The translations under genes were made by a program, and so were the position numbers. The notes below the pieces were generated by a model. It saw nothing but the letters and a program-made list of their open reading frames with translations. It was not told the DNA's origin and ran no database searches. Shown one piece after another: positions 42,401 through 51,600 of a DNA stretch of 64,000 bases (the first letter of the stretch is position 1; every line of letters starts with the position of its first letter). Source of the DNA: Prorocentrum cordatum (Eukaryota; Sar; Dinophyceae; Prorocentrales; Prorocentraceae); NCBI GenBank assembly GCA_963575745.1, contig CAUYUJ010003652.1, positions 2,501-66,500 of the forward strand. The letters are read 5' to 3'.

Positions 42401-45400
42401 TGGCATGATAATACGTACCAAGGGTGGCAAGACTAAAACGCCAGAGGCTTGGGACAAAAGGGCTAAGAAACAGGAGATCATCAACGATCGCAAGACATAC
42501 AGGAAACAAGTATGTCAATGCGAGCCCTTCAAAGGTCACATGCGCAGCTGTCCAATGGACCGCCCCTCCAGGAGCCCTCATCACGGTGAGACCCCGTGGA
42601 ATTGGTCTCATGGAGATGACGCTGGCAACGTCCATGATCCTAACAAGGAGGTCCCTGGAGGAGGAAAGCGCATCACTGAAGCCGATCGCGTCCCTATGAC
42701 CGAGGAGGTTGCCAACGCTGTCAGGGACAATTGGGAACAGCTTCCCAATGGCCATCGCCTCAAGGAATGGAACCGCCGATTCCATAAAGAGGCGGGGCCA
42801 CCCGCAGAATCCAGCGGAGAAGCGGGGTCACCCGCAGACGCGGCGCCAGCCGCTGGGTCCGCGGACGAAGATTGGATAGCTGTTGCATCTGCTGCCGGAT
42901 CCGCCGCCGGTACTGACCAAACCGAACTGAATGAAGAATGGGCGGCGGAAGACGGCTCAGAGAATCCATTCCCTGATGGATGCGCCTGCTGGTACTGCAG
43001 CTCCTCGGCGCAGAAGTGGTTTTGCACAAGGGTAATTCACCGCCATGAAAATGGTAAGTACAAGCTGGCCATAAAAGGCACTGCCGACATCGACCAGATG
43101 AGGCAGATCACCCATGATCATGGCCAGCCAGAAGGCCCTCCTAAAGACCCTTCTGGTCCACAACCAGGTAAGGGCAGCAGACCACCTCCAAGACCTGAAG
43201 CCGACTCCTCGTCTTCACCGACTCCTGCGAAGAGGCACCCGTCCAAGAGCCCCGAAGGCACACAGGGGCGTGCGAAGGCCAGAGGGATCGCCAAGAAGGA
43301 CGACCCTGAGCAGGGAGAGCCTACCGGCCCGTCCGTGACGGAGAGGAGGAAGGCTTTTGCTGGATCGTCAACCCCGATGCCACCGGCTGCCCAAGGCGAT
43401 GTCAAGGACGAAGTTCGCGACCAGCCTAAGGCAGCCTTCCGAGGTGACTGGGCTCCAACTCTGCATCAGCCGCGCCTTGCACCACGACCAGGTTCGGCAC
43501 GAATGAAAGCGCAGCCGAAGCCCGAAGCTGGGATGAGGTCGGTGCGGGCAGAAGCAGCCGCCAAAGCTAAGGGGGACAAGGGCTCTGCGGGGCCACCCGC
43601 TAAAGCGGCGCCAGCTGCAGCGGCGGGGACACCCGCAGAAGGCACTCTCTCAAGAGAAGAACGCTTTAGAGCCCTCAAAGAATTTGGCGACCGACAGAAA
43701 CTAGCCGACGACGCAGTGGCTGACCAAGGTCACCCGCGCCCTGGCGCGGAGTCATCCGCTGGAGCTGCCTCGTCAGCCGCAGGCTCTGCGGGGCCGCCCG
43801 TTAAAGCGGCGCCAGCTGCATTAGCGGGGCCACCCGCGCGCTGGCAGCCAGTGATGTCTGTTCTCAGGAACATCCCTCTGGGAGCCATTGAATATTGGCA
43901 AGGCATTGAAGGCAAAGGCCCGAAGCGCACCATAAACCCACGAGTCACTCGAGACGATACAGATCGATACGAGGTCATTAATTGCCCTGATCGTCGTAAC
44001 TTCGAGTGCCGCAACGATTGGGAACGTGAACAACAAGCCGTGGGAAATATGTTGCGAGACAGGCCGCCATTGCGCGTCGCGCAGCACAGGGCAGAGCTCA
44101 TGAAGGTCATGGAGAAGTTTAATACAGATCCTACTCTGCCGCGCGACTGGCAAATGACCAAGGTGTCAATATGGTTCTCTACAGCCCTACGCCATAGTCC
44201 GTATTGGAAAGATGGATTCAGCCGACACTTCGAAAAGATCAACACTTTCGATCCATACGATGGCTGGGTTGTTATTGACGATTTGTTGACAAATTGGACT
44301 GAAAACGATCAGTGGAAAGGCTACCGTGACATGCATGATGTGCTGATCAAGGGCAACCCTCACTGTTCATACGTGTACTGGGTGTTGCTAAACTGCTGCG
44401 AGATGGTCGACGGTCATGGTATGCAGAAGGGCAGGCTCCAGATGAAGTGCGTCGAGGACAGCATGAAGCTACCTCCCAGATTCCGACCAGCGGTACGCAG
44501 GCCACAATACTTCATCAGAGCCACGAACGGCCATAGCAGCCCAGGCATCCACTGCCCCGAGTCGCTCTATAAGCCGATCACAACATGGATGAAGGAACCA
44601 GACGACCCAGTATACTTCATCCACGGGACACAGTGGGAACATGTCAAGGGCATCCTTGATAATGGCCTTTCATGCCTCGCACAGGACAACCCTAAGGGGA
44701 AGGGGGGGCGCCAGTTCGTACACGGCTGCCCCTACCTCCCGGGGGACCCGAGGATTCAATCGGGCATCCGTCCTGACTCAGAGGTGCTTATCTTCTGCAG
44801 CATCAGCAAAATGTTGTCCAGCGGCTTTTCCTTATGGAGGTCAGCGAATGACATTGTCATGACACGGGGCCACGACGGCCGCATACCGCCCGATCATATC
44901 CTCCAGATTGTGGGCATTGCAAAATATCGGGTCGGTGAAGCCTGGAGCAATCCGCTGGCTTATGACAAATCGCGGAAGCGGGGCCAACCCGCAGACAGGA
45001 TTCGCACCGATGATTACCTGCCACTTAAATTATGTGACAGAACTCTGGGTGTAATGGAAGATCACGCCATGTACCTAAAGGGCTGGTCTAAGACGGACGG
45101 TCGCCCATTCGACTTGATCATGACCGAGCAAGACGTTGCTCCACGACCGTACGACACACAGACAGTTCTCATGATAAATGCCCAGGAAGACGAGGTCATG
45201 CCTGAGGCGGGGCCACCCGCAGGTGCGGGGACACCCGCGGCAGACACCTCGGATGGTTCATGGCAACAAGTGGTCACACCAGTAGCAACGGTAGCATCTC
45301 CTTGGAGGCCGGACCAGCAGGCATGGGTCCAGGCCCTCAACAGCTACCTGTCACCAGCCGACGTTTCTGGACTGACCGATCAGCTATATCGTGCTGACCC

Positions 45401-46649
45401 GTGGGCAGTGCATACAGGTATCCAAGACGCACAGCAGAGGAACCTGCGCACTCCTGCGGGGCCACCAGGCGTCCTAGGACCACAGCCACAACGCCCTCCG
45501 CAGCAGGCTGGAGGTGCGAGGTTTGTCCCTATGGGCGGCTCAGATGGTGGCTCGCCGTTTCGGACTCCGCCGTCTGAAACGAGCGAGAACAGCTTGTGGC
45601 AAAGACTCCAGGCGATTCGCGGGAATCCGGCACTCGCAGCAGCACTCCAAGCAACCACTCCCTTTGGCACTCCGAGGGGTAGTGAAGGAGGAGTGGCTGC
45701 GGGGTCACCCGCCGAGCGAACGCCTGCGGAGCCACCCGCTCAAGCGGGGCCACCCGCTGACGGACAGCAAGGTTCAGACTACGAACGTCGGGCAGCCAAC
45801 TTAAGAGCACAGGCTACTTTTCTGCAGCAACAAGCTGATAGAGTGCCCAGCCTGTTGCGGAACCGCAACATAGATGTTACGAATCATGGCGACTTTCGAC
45901 CTCTTTGGAGTTGGACTTCTGAAGATGCTCCAAATGCTGATCCCACGAATCCATATCGACAGGTGTTTATTCCAGGAATAGCATCACACCCGATATATGG
46001 ATGGGACAATCACGGTCCAGCAGAGGCGCAGGTCATGGACGCGCCGATGTACCCGGAGTACTACGCGCAGATAAATAACACTCCTATGATTGCGGGGCCA
46101 CCTGCGAACGAATACACTCGGAACCTAGCTAATGAGATGTTTCGTTTGCAGTTTACACGAGCGGTCGATGCGCAGTCTATGCCGCACTGTGCCTACATGC
46201 CCACGCCGACGGACCCCGAGACCATAGTTCAGCCAGCTGGTCTCGCGGTGCCAGCCGCTTTGGGCAGCATGCCAGACTACATTCGCGACGTGCACAACAC
46301 GCAGCAAGCGATACTGGCATCAAGGCAGCAGGCTCGTGACAACACCAGGCTGCGCCAACAACGCGCGATCCAGAGAAGGATTGAGCGTGAGGCCCAAGCG
46401 GGGACACCCGCAGAAGCGGGGCCACCCGCTGAACGGCCAGACAGACGGCCGCCACCGACGCCATATCGGGAGGGCGAAACCACTTTCGAGCGCCAAGCTC
46501 GGACTCGCCCTGACGCGCCTGCTCCAGTCATTTCAGACTACAACTTCACTCAGTGCCCAATCTGCATGGACAACTACGAGATGGGCACTACAGTGTGGAC
46601 CGGGCATAGTGATAGCACACTTCCCGTATGCTGGGCAGCGCGACGCTGA
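39363..46649 (+). CDS. giant Gag polyprotein with membrane helices, zinc knuckle and Tpt1-like domain
   Basis: About 2,428 codons from ATG 39363, inside the LTR. In order: two hydrophobic helices (YTLVWLALALIPVI at about 39515 and TIFGILWVIMGCAVGY at about 39885); a helical capsid-like region (about 39990-40540); a basic Lys/Arg/Gly stretch; a CCHC knuckle CHTCGSTEHLRDQC (about 41240-41282); an acidic region; a Cys pair region CACWYCSS (about 42983); a full Tpt1/KptA domain (44140-44940); a Gln/Ala/Pro-rich region; and the start of a RING finger (CPICMDNYEMG, about 46555). The frame then ends at TGA 46647 and the next open frame is shifted. AGPPA-like peptides recur because the hairpin repeat is read in frame. 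Gag packages the RNA. Membrane helices and an RNA-modifying enzyme are not standard parts of it. Confidence 0.85.
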   Translation: MPLLSFTPDPMLRLALLLMRYEPKPGIWERLRRNIYLSLPVRFRLGSGAGYTLVWLALALIPVIHGATWWTTTTVECHVAPALREAEPVRDRASGATRELETLSLTTLRYFTPDFHQTPIGNSIENVVTLRGYPQRGHLHPVPVRRPTATTPEPDKPQPKPITEAEMHVHWIKITIFGILWVIMGCAVGYMRQGMDDTRATGPSWDPAGTTPFREYVREVHAWINVTSGNMTPPQQAAALQRGLQGLARRIAMQVPSQIINYGVTVNGQPTDAVTYILYLLSTKFENLEDERQLNSGTALIDFRVERGERIDSVLARFEIARDEANSVGFVIPNFQILTLILFRALGVGASRAQRLLEPFNHQMPRTQADYDRLLTRMRNYGHLAERSPGNIAGILTGHHSHAGVYATTAGSPAGPGEPSPWADPADMPSEATAFLGQTGQASAEAAEANAWSNYSPGAAYTASPPSGTTLWGQAESSAQGSQPPSPFESGTDTDTSSDDEHNGIVSAGNDYPADDTHLSEQQRAEAAFMAYRKSKRRWRRFMKKPVRKVRRAVRRHFKRYGKGRGKGGRRRRMHGRGITAFLTSLTDLVFEEVLIGGKGRGHRRTSGKGKGRRGNPRDASGNTMKCHTCGSTEHLRDQCPKGKGKGSVHLAQNFFMDDRDYIDYEFYVNPEAAPAAGSSTYYVMARYAEVTVALEEYAVTLFDEFHGWDEVDEVAFNAWFGLPAGPPADDEISEAETVPATEEELAAALAPQVIGMPLLPDLPRAGSEAGDADDEMRGHPAYSDSEEAEEDHKDMLQEQVAEAIQLLSAPAHQQITMNDLLSRPGAARLRPYLDSDMSAPQMLTALQVLAGSPAEVAPAAAAGPPAWSMDVFMQGCDQMDLNDLTMEQLNDIGYFRSPHQHVFMVQDSSEDSEDMRHAKKDRRPSPPRDSEHEDERPMERGSASAGPARRRSRSAPRRPTHDASGYPYSTEHSVGVSAQYVPEWYINWYPGYSMDVIRHWYSKEYCTKRDESGMIIRTKGGKTKTPEAWDKRAKKQEIINDRKTYRKQVCQCEPFKGHMRSCPMDRPSRSPHHGETPWNWSHGDDAGNVHDPNKEVPGGGKRITEADRVPMTEEVANAVRDNWEQLPNGHRLKEWNRRFHKEAGPPAESSGEAGSPADAAPAAGSADEDWIAVASAAGSAAGTDQTELNEEWAAEDGSENPFPDGCACWYCSSSAQKWFCTRVIHRHENGKYKLAIKGTADIDQMRQITHDHGQPEGPPKDPSGPQPGKGSRPPPRPEADSSSSPTPAKRHPSKSPEGTQGRAKARGIAKKDDPEQGEPTGPSVTERRKAFAGSSTPMPPAAQGDVKDEVRDQPKAAFRGDWAPTLHQPRLAPRPGSARMKAQPKPEAGMRSVRAEAAAKAKGDKGSAGPPAKAAPAAAAGTPAEGTLSREERFRALKEFGDRQKLADDAVADQGHPRPGAESSAGAASSAAGSAGPPVKAAPAALAGPPARWQPVMSVLRNIPLGAIEYWQGIEGKGPKRTINPRVTRDDTDRYEVINCPDRRNFECRNDWEREQQAVGNMLRDRPPLRVAQHRAELMKVMEKFNTDPTLPRDWQMTKVSIWFSTALRHSPYWKDGFSRHFEKINTFDPYDGWVVIDDLLTNWTENDQWKGYRDMHDVLIKGNPHCSYVYWVLLNCCEMVDGHGMQKGRLQMKCVEDSMKLPPRFRPAVRRPQYFIRATNGHSSPGIHCPESLYKPITTWMKEPDDPVYFIHGTQWEHVKGILDNGLSCLAQDNPKGKGGRQFVHGCPYLPGDPRIQSGIRPDSEVLIFCSISKMLSSGFSLWRSANDIVMTRGHDGRIPPDHILQIVGIAKYRVGEAWSNPLAYDKSRKRGQPADRIRTDDYLPLKLCDRTLGVMEDHAMYLKGWSKTDGRPFDLIMTEQDVAPRPYDTQTVLMINAQEDEVMPEAGPPAGAGTPAADTSDGSWQQVVTPVATVASPWRPDQQAWVQALNSYLSPADVSGLTDQLYRADPWAVHTGIQDAQQRNLRTPAGPPGVLGPQPQRPPQQAGGARFVPMGGSDGGSPFRTPPSETSENSLWQRLQAIRGNPALAAALQATTPFGTPRGSEGGVAAGSPAERTPAEPPAQAGPPADGQQGSDYERRAANLRAQATFLQQQADRVPSLLRNRNIDVTNHGDFRPLWSWTSEDAPNADPTNPYRQVFIPGIASHPIYGWDNHGPAEAQVMDAPMYPEYYAQINNTPMIAGPPANEYTRNLANEMFRLQFTRAVDAQSMPHCAYMPTPTDPETIVQPAGLAVPAALGSMPDYIRDVHNTQQAILASRQQARDNTRLRQQRAIQRRIEREAQAGTPAEAGPPAERPDRRPPPTPYREGETTFERQARTRPDAPAPVISDYNFTQCPICMDNYEMGTTVWTGHSDSTLPVCWAARR
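39497..39511 (+). other. primer-binding site of the giant Copia element
   Basis: TGGTAGCGGAGCTGG starts directly after the LTR. TGG pairs with the tRNA 3' CCA, and the rest resembles a Met-tRNA complement. Confidence 0.65.
44140..44940 (+). other. Tpt1/KptA RNA 2'-phosphotransferase-like domain within Gag
   Basis: Both lobes are present. N-lobe: FSTALRHSPYWKDGFSR, then DGWVVIDDLL, then FIRATNGHSSPG. C-lobe: YFIHGTQWEHVKGILDNGL, GGRQFVHGC, VLIFCSISKML and SANDIVMTRGHDGRIPPDHI. The four residues needed in yeast Tpt1 (Arg-His of the LRH motif, Arg of IRA-x-GHS and Arg before the HxH-like strand) have counterparts at Arg1612/His1613, Arg1721 and Arg1785, counting from 39357. Tpt1 removes a 2'-phosphate from spliced RNA using NAD+; some members ADP-ribosylate RNA or DNA 5' phosphates. 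The assignment comes from motif order and spacing, not a search. Confidence 0.8.
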
Positions 46650-48090
46650 GTCGGACCAAGCGCGCCAGCAGGAAAGGTATGTTGCAGATGCCCGAGAAAT
46701 GCGTCGGCTACGAGAAGCAGTGGAGGCACTGGAGGCTCGAGTCGCTCTATCAGCGGAGCCATCCGCACGTGCCCCAGCTGCTCAGGCATACCCCTGGCCA
46801 GCGCCAGAACAAGGCATTCAGATGCCGATCCTGTCCACGCTCCGAGCGCAGGAGCCCCCAGCTGCGGGGCCACCCGCTGAAGCGGCTCCCGCCGCCCAAG
46901 CGGGGCCACCCGCAAACGGGCCTCCAAACCCAGGTTTCCTGAGGACCATGGAGGCCAACATCAGGCGGAGTGGCAGGGGCGGAGGCGGGATCCGAAGGCC
47001 AACTGGATCAACCAGGACCTCTCGAGTGGCAAGCCCGGTCAGCGCCAGAAGCCGGGCGTGCGCTGAGAGCGCAGAGGCAGCCCAGTTTCATACCACGTTC
47101 ATGATTGACACAGAGGGGCTGACCTACGCGCGTGACGATACAGACACGCTGCCACCAGGAGGCGAATGGATGTCCACGCTATCTGCAAACTATTGGGTCC
47201 TCCAGCAGGAACCAATTGCTGTGGAGGAGCGCCGCCAGTACGATCAGATGTGGTGCACCGAGCTGACCATGAGCCAATGGGTTCTTGAACAGCGCCTGTT
47301 GAGGGGTACACTCGGATCACAGATCACGTACCACACCAACGACCACACTGGCGTACAGGTCGCTCTTGCAGCGCGCAATGGGACATTCTTTCCTGATGAA
47401 GATGGTATGCCCTGTATCTCGTTCATGCTGGACATTGGTTCTAATGTGAACATCATTTGATCCAACACTGCGCGGACCTTCCAGGAGATAATGGCCAGGT
47501 ACAACTACCGACCTGCCATCTGCACCCTGAGCAAGACCCTCTACATTAATGGTGTTGGGGAGGGCGCTGCGATATGTCGGAAGATGGGCAACTTCAAGAT
47601 CGGGGTACAGTATGCCAACGAGGCGAGCCCCCGTATTGAGGAGTATGCCTCCAACATCGCAGAAGGCTCGGGTGCCAATCTCCCGGCCATCTGGGGCCTA
47701 GGAGCCATGGAGGCACGTGACGCGATCATTGTGCTGAAGCCTGGCTACCAGAAGGTCATCTTTCCCAGCGGTGACTACACCTTGAAGCTGGGAAGAGGCG
47801 CCAAGGTCCTGAAGGCGAAAAAGACTCCCTCGGGCCATCTCGCGATTCCCTGCGGGCTGTATGAAGGGGCCAAGAGCCACGCGGTCACGAACACCTTCAC
47901 GATCCGCAGCAGTCGAGATGGCTACACCGAGACGGAGAATGAAGAAGACCCCGTCAGTGCGGGGCCACCCGCTGAAACAACAGCGGGGCCGCCCGCGACG
48001 GGACAGTCTGCGACCTTCACGACCGATACGTACATCGTCGAGCCGTACATCGACAAGCAGCTCCTGTCCAGGAGGACACGACCCGTTTGA
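46600..48090 (+). pseudogene. Copia protease region, split by an in-frame TGA
   Basis: After the frameshift that ends gag, this frame runs EMRRLREAVEALEARVAL (coiled coil, about 46697), an Ala/Pro linker carrying hairpin repeats, then the aspartic protease core FMLDIGSNVNII (about 47422-47457) with its D-x-G-S. TGA at 47458-47460 follows at once. The same frame resumes with SNTARTFQEIMARYNYRPA and LPAIWGLGAMEARDAII (the second psi-loop region, about 47680), as expected for the rest of a retroviral-type protease. It ends at TGA 48088. The stop falls just after the catalytic loop, so without readthrough no active protease forms. Confidence 0.75.
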
Positions 48091-48698
48091 TCGTGAACAG
48101 GACGCTGAACAACTGGTGGGGGTGCCGACAGGGTCCCGAAGGGACTGGGCCACACATGAAGGCTGCCCTGAAGTCCAAGATTTTCTGGGCAGTCCAGGAG
48201 GCGGTGAGCAAATGGGCGCCTGAGGATCCAGCGGGGCCACCCGCGTCGCCGCCACCACCACCAAGCCACACGGGCGGAGGTTCGTCGGACTCTGCGGGGC
48301 CAACCCGCGTGGAGATCGTGGGTCGCGCTACGGATCGGGCGGAATACTTTGACATTTCTGAAAACAATCCGCCGATTCTGTCTGCGAGCGTGGCCACACC
48401 AGCTGCGGGGTCACCCGCCGAGCGAACGCCTGCGGAGTCATCCGCTAACAGCATGCCGCCGAGCCAAGCGGCAACTTGGTCTCCCGACCGCCGCTGACGG
48501 GGGCAGGCGGGCGCGCCGGCGGCGCTCGCTTGCGAAGAGAAGCCGAATACCGGCCTCCTCGCTACATACGTTGGCCGCGCTGAGGCCCGAGAGGAAAAAT
48601 ATCATTCAAAATGTCTTGTCATCGAAGATATTCGCGCAGCTTGCGCTGAACTCCGAACCCGTGTCTACATATGTGATCGGATTACCCATAATGAGGTA
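48087..48698 (+). pseudogene. protease-integrase linker segment, in-frame TGA
   Basis: A frame of 136 codons (NRTLNNWWGCRQGPEGTG...) ends at TGA 48495-48497. The same frame stays open for 67 further codons and joins the pol frame at 48699 without another stop, so one TGA is the only break. It carries four hairpin-repeat copies (48230-48445). No domain recognised. Confidence 0.6.
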
Positions 48699-51600
48699 AT
48701 GACTTCAACTGGAACACAGTATTTGGGAAATTTGTTGGCAGGAGACTATAATATGTTGTGGGTGGCCACACCCTCTGATTGGTACGTTCGTACTCCAGGA
48801 AAGAGGGCGGGACCACACTATCAACGTATACAAAATCTCCTGATCAAAGCGCGTGCTCTGAGAATGCAGATTGTTATCCTGGGGCCACCCGGGTATTTCT
48901 GGAAACAGGGTCCGATCAAAGATGTTATCGAAGATTTGAAACTAAGCATTATACGAATGAGACTCTGTCATTTCGGTATCAAGTTTGACCGCTCCAGTAA
49001 ATATCCCAGTGGTTCTTATCTACAAGTTGCTACATCTTGTCCTCATATACCGATAAACTTATGGAGATGTACTTGTGGCTCACACAAAGAGCATGATTTG
49101 GATTGGTATGGCCAAGATCAGCAACGTGCCGAGTTCCGGCATAAAACCTTGGCTATCATCACTGCACGCTTCCTTGATCAACTCAATAAAGCCAACATGA
49201 TTAGGAATGAGCGGAGTGCGGTACACCTCAGTGTGTGTACGCGCGTTGACAAAAAGGTAAGACACTACGTTCAATGTCCACAAAAGGGCCCTCAATGGGA
49301 CCATGTTGTTCGTAGAGTCACGACCGACCTGGACACGAATAAGATCGTTCAAGATATCAAAATCCAGGATCAGCCGACTGGGTACAATTATGTAGCTCCA
49401 TTACCTGATGGGGTTACAAACATCAGTACTCGGTTATACTGGGAGCCTCCGGCTCCAGTTCTTCACGGCGATGGTGAGTCGCGAAGGCCACGCCCAAAGC
49501 GTGTGACGATCGTCGATGACGATCGGTCTCCTCCCCCTTCGATTGAGCGTTGCCAAACGCGACCCACCAACTTTCCTGAAATTCCGCCATTTCCTGACTT
49601 AACAGCGGATCCTTCCGCAGCGGATCCCTCCGCAGCGGATCTCTCCGCGGAAACTGCGTTGCCCACGGATGCCAGGATAAAACAGAAAGAAAAGCAGAAA
49701 GCTGACAAAGAGGCTGGCATCAAACCGAAGAAAATCCCGAAGAAAGTGGAAGACGGTAACGACGACTGTGGAGAGGACCTCAAAGGGCTTGACTGCTCCA
49801 CATATTTCAACGACGTTCCTCTTGATGACTCGGACTCGGACAGCGAATCAGAGGACATCTTCATGATGTTACCGGCGGGGCAACCCGCTGACTCACATGC
49901 TGATGTCTTCTCGATGGTCCAGTCACTATGCTACGGCAGAAACAATCAAGTGGACATGCTTGAATTATGTGGGGGCAAGGGTGGTATATCCATATTAGCC
50001 TTCAAGAGAGGACTCTCGTCGGGCGGGAACCTTGATAAGATATCTATGGTTGACCTTGGAAACTCGGAAGTGCAAAGGGCAGTCCTTCACTACCTCAAGA
50101 CTTGCTTTGTCAAGATCACGATTCTGCAGCCAAGCTGCAGAACTACTGGACTTCCTTCCTACTTCAATGCACAGGTCAATCATGATGCGTGGCTTAAACA
50201 CCACAAAGAGGACCTGCCTCATATCACGTTCTGTGGACCAGTCGCTCTATTACAAGACGACCTAAGACGTTTCTTTCTCAGGGAACAACCAATGGGCACG
50301 TGGGTGGATGAGATCCAGCCATGGAAGGAACTGGCACAACGCAAGGTCACTTGCCAAACGATTATCGATCAGTGCACGACTGGTCTCAAAGATTCGTTTG
50401 GACAATACATCCGCAAGCCAACACAGATGATGGCAAACAAAGAGGAGTTGTTGGCACCTTTCAGAGGCAAGCGTTGTCCAGGTAATCATGTGCGCGCCAA
50501 TGCTTGCAACAAAGAACTAGCAAGGGCGGCACAGTATACCTACATAATGCAGTCACTGATCGTTGATGCGGTGCAAATCGCCAAAGATCTGTTTGCTTAC
50601 GGTCGCGATCCATTCGCGAATCGCGAACGCAGTTATGCGTTCGTAACAAACAGTGCTGGCTACGACTTGGACGACCCAACAATCCGGAGACGCCCAAACG
50701 GAGAACTCTGGCGACCACCACCTGGCGGTCTTGGGTGTCCTGGCTGTGTAGACAACAACTACAAACAATCACCAAGACACAGCAGGGATCCGAAGATGTG
50801 TCGATGGTATGATGTTGAACCATACCATTGGGACTGTTCAAGCTGTAAGAAGGAATACCAGAAGAGCAATCCTCACCATACCAAGATATCTGGCCAATGT
50901 AGATTCGCCGAAAAATGGAAGCTGCCAGATAACTTTGGTCAGCCGCGCCCAGCGGGGCAAGCCGCTCCTGCGGCGCCAGCCGCGGAAGCGGCTCCAGCCG
51001 CAGAAGCGGCGCCAGCCGCAAAAGCGGCGCCGGCCGCGAAAGCGCGCATACGCGCGCCTAGGCCGCCACGGCCCGGTGAGGGCGATCCAACCGCAGGCGC
51101 CAGCAGCCATGACATCACCAGTGCCGAGGGGGCTCATGGTAACACCTCTGGCGCTGGTAGCTCTGACGACCACCGCAGACTGCCACAAGTTGCAGCAAGG
51201 CGCGGACGCATGGAGGGGGGAGATCCTCCACCACCGCCGCAGCCTCAAGCAGAGCCGAGGCCAAGGCCAAGGCTCCCTGATTGGACTCGCTTCGACGTTC
51301 AGCTCAGCCTTCAAAACCTGCGCAGCTTTGACCCAGCTGTAGTGCAGCGAGAACTCCGCAAACTCCACTTGAGATGGTTTCATGCCAAGGAGCCAAAAAT
51401 GCGGATGATTCTAACTAAGGTTGGTCTGGGTGAAACCCGTTTGAGTCTGATCAAAGGCATTTGCGACTCGTGTAGAGAATGTCGCGCCTGGGACAAACCA
51501 GGCAACACGGTAATGCCTTCTGTGTCACTGCCAGGACGTTTCAACGAGGAAGTCGAATGTGATCTTTTCTTTTACAAACAGGAACATATTGTTTTTCACA

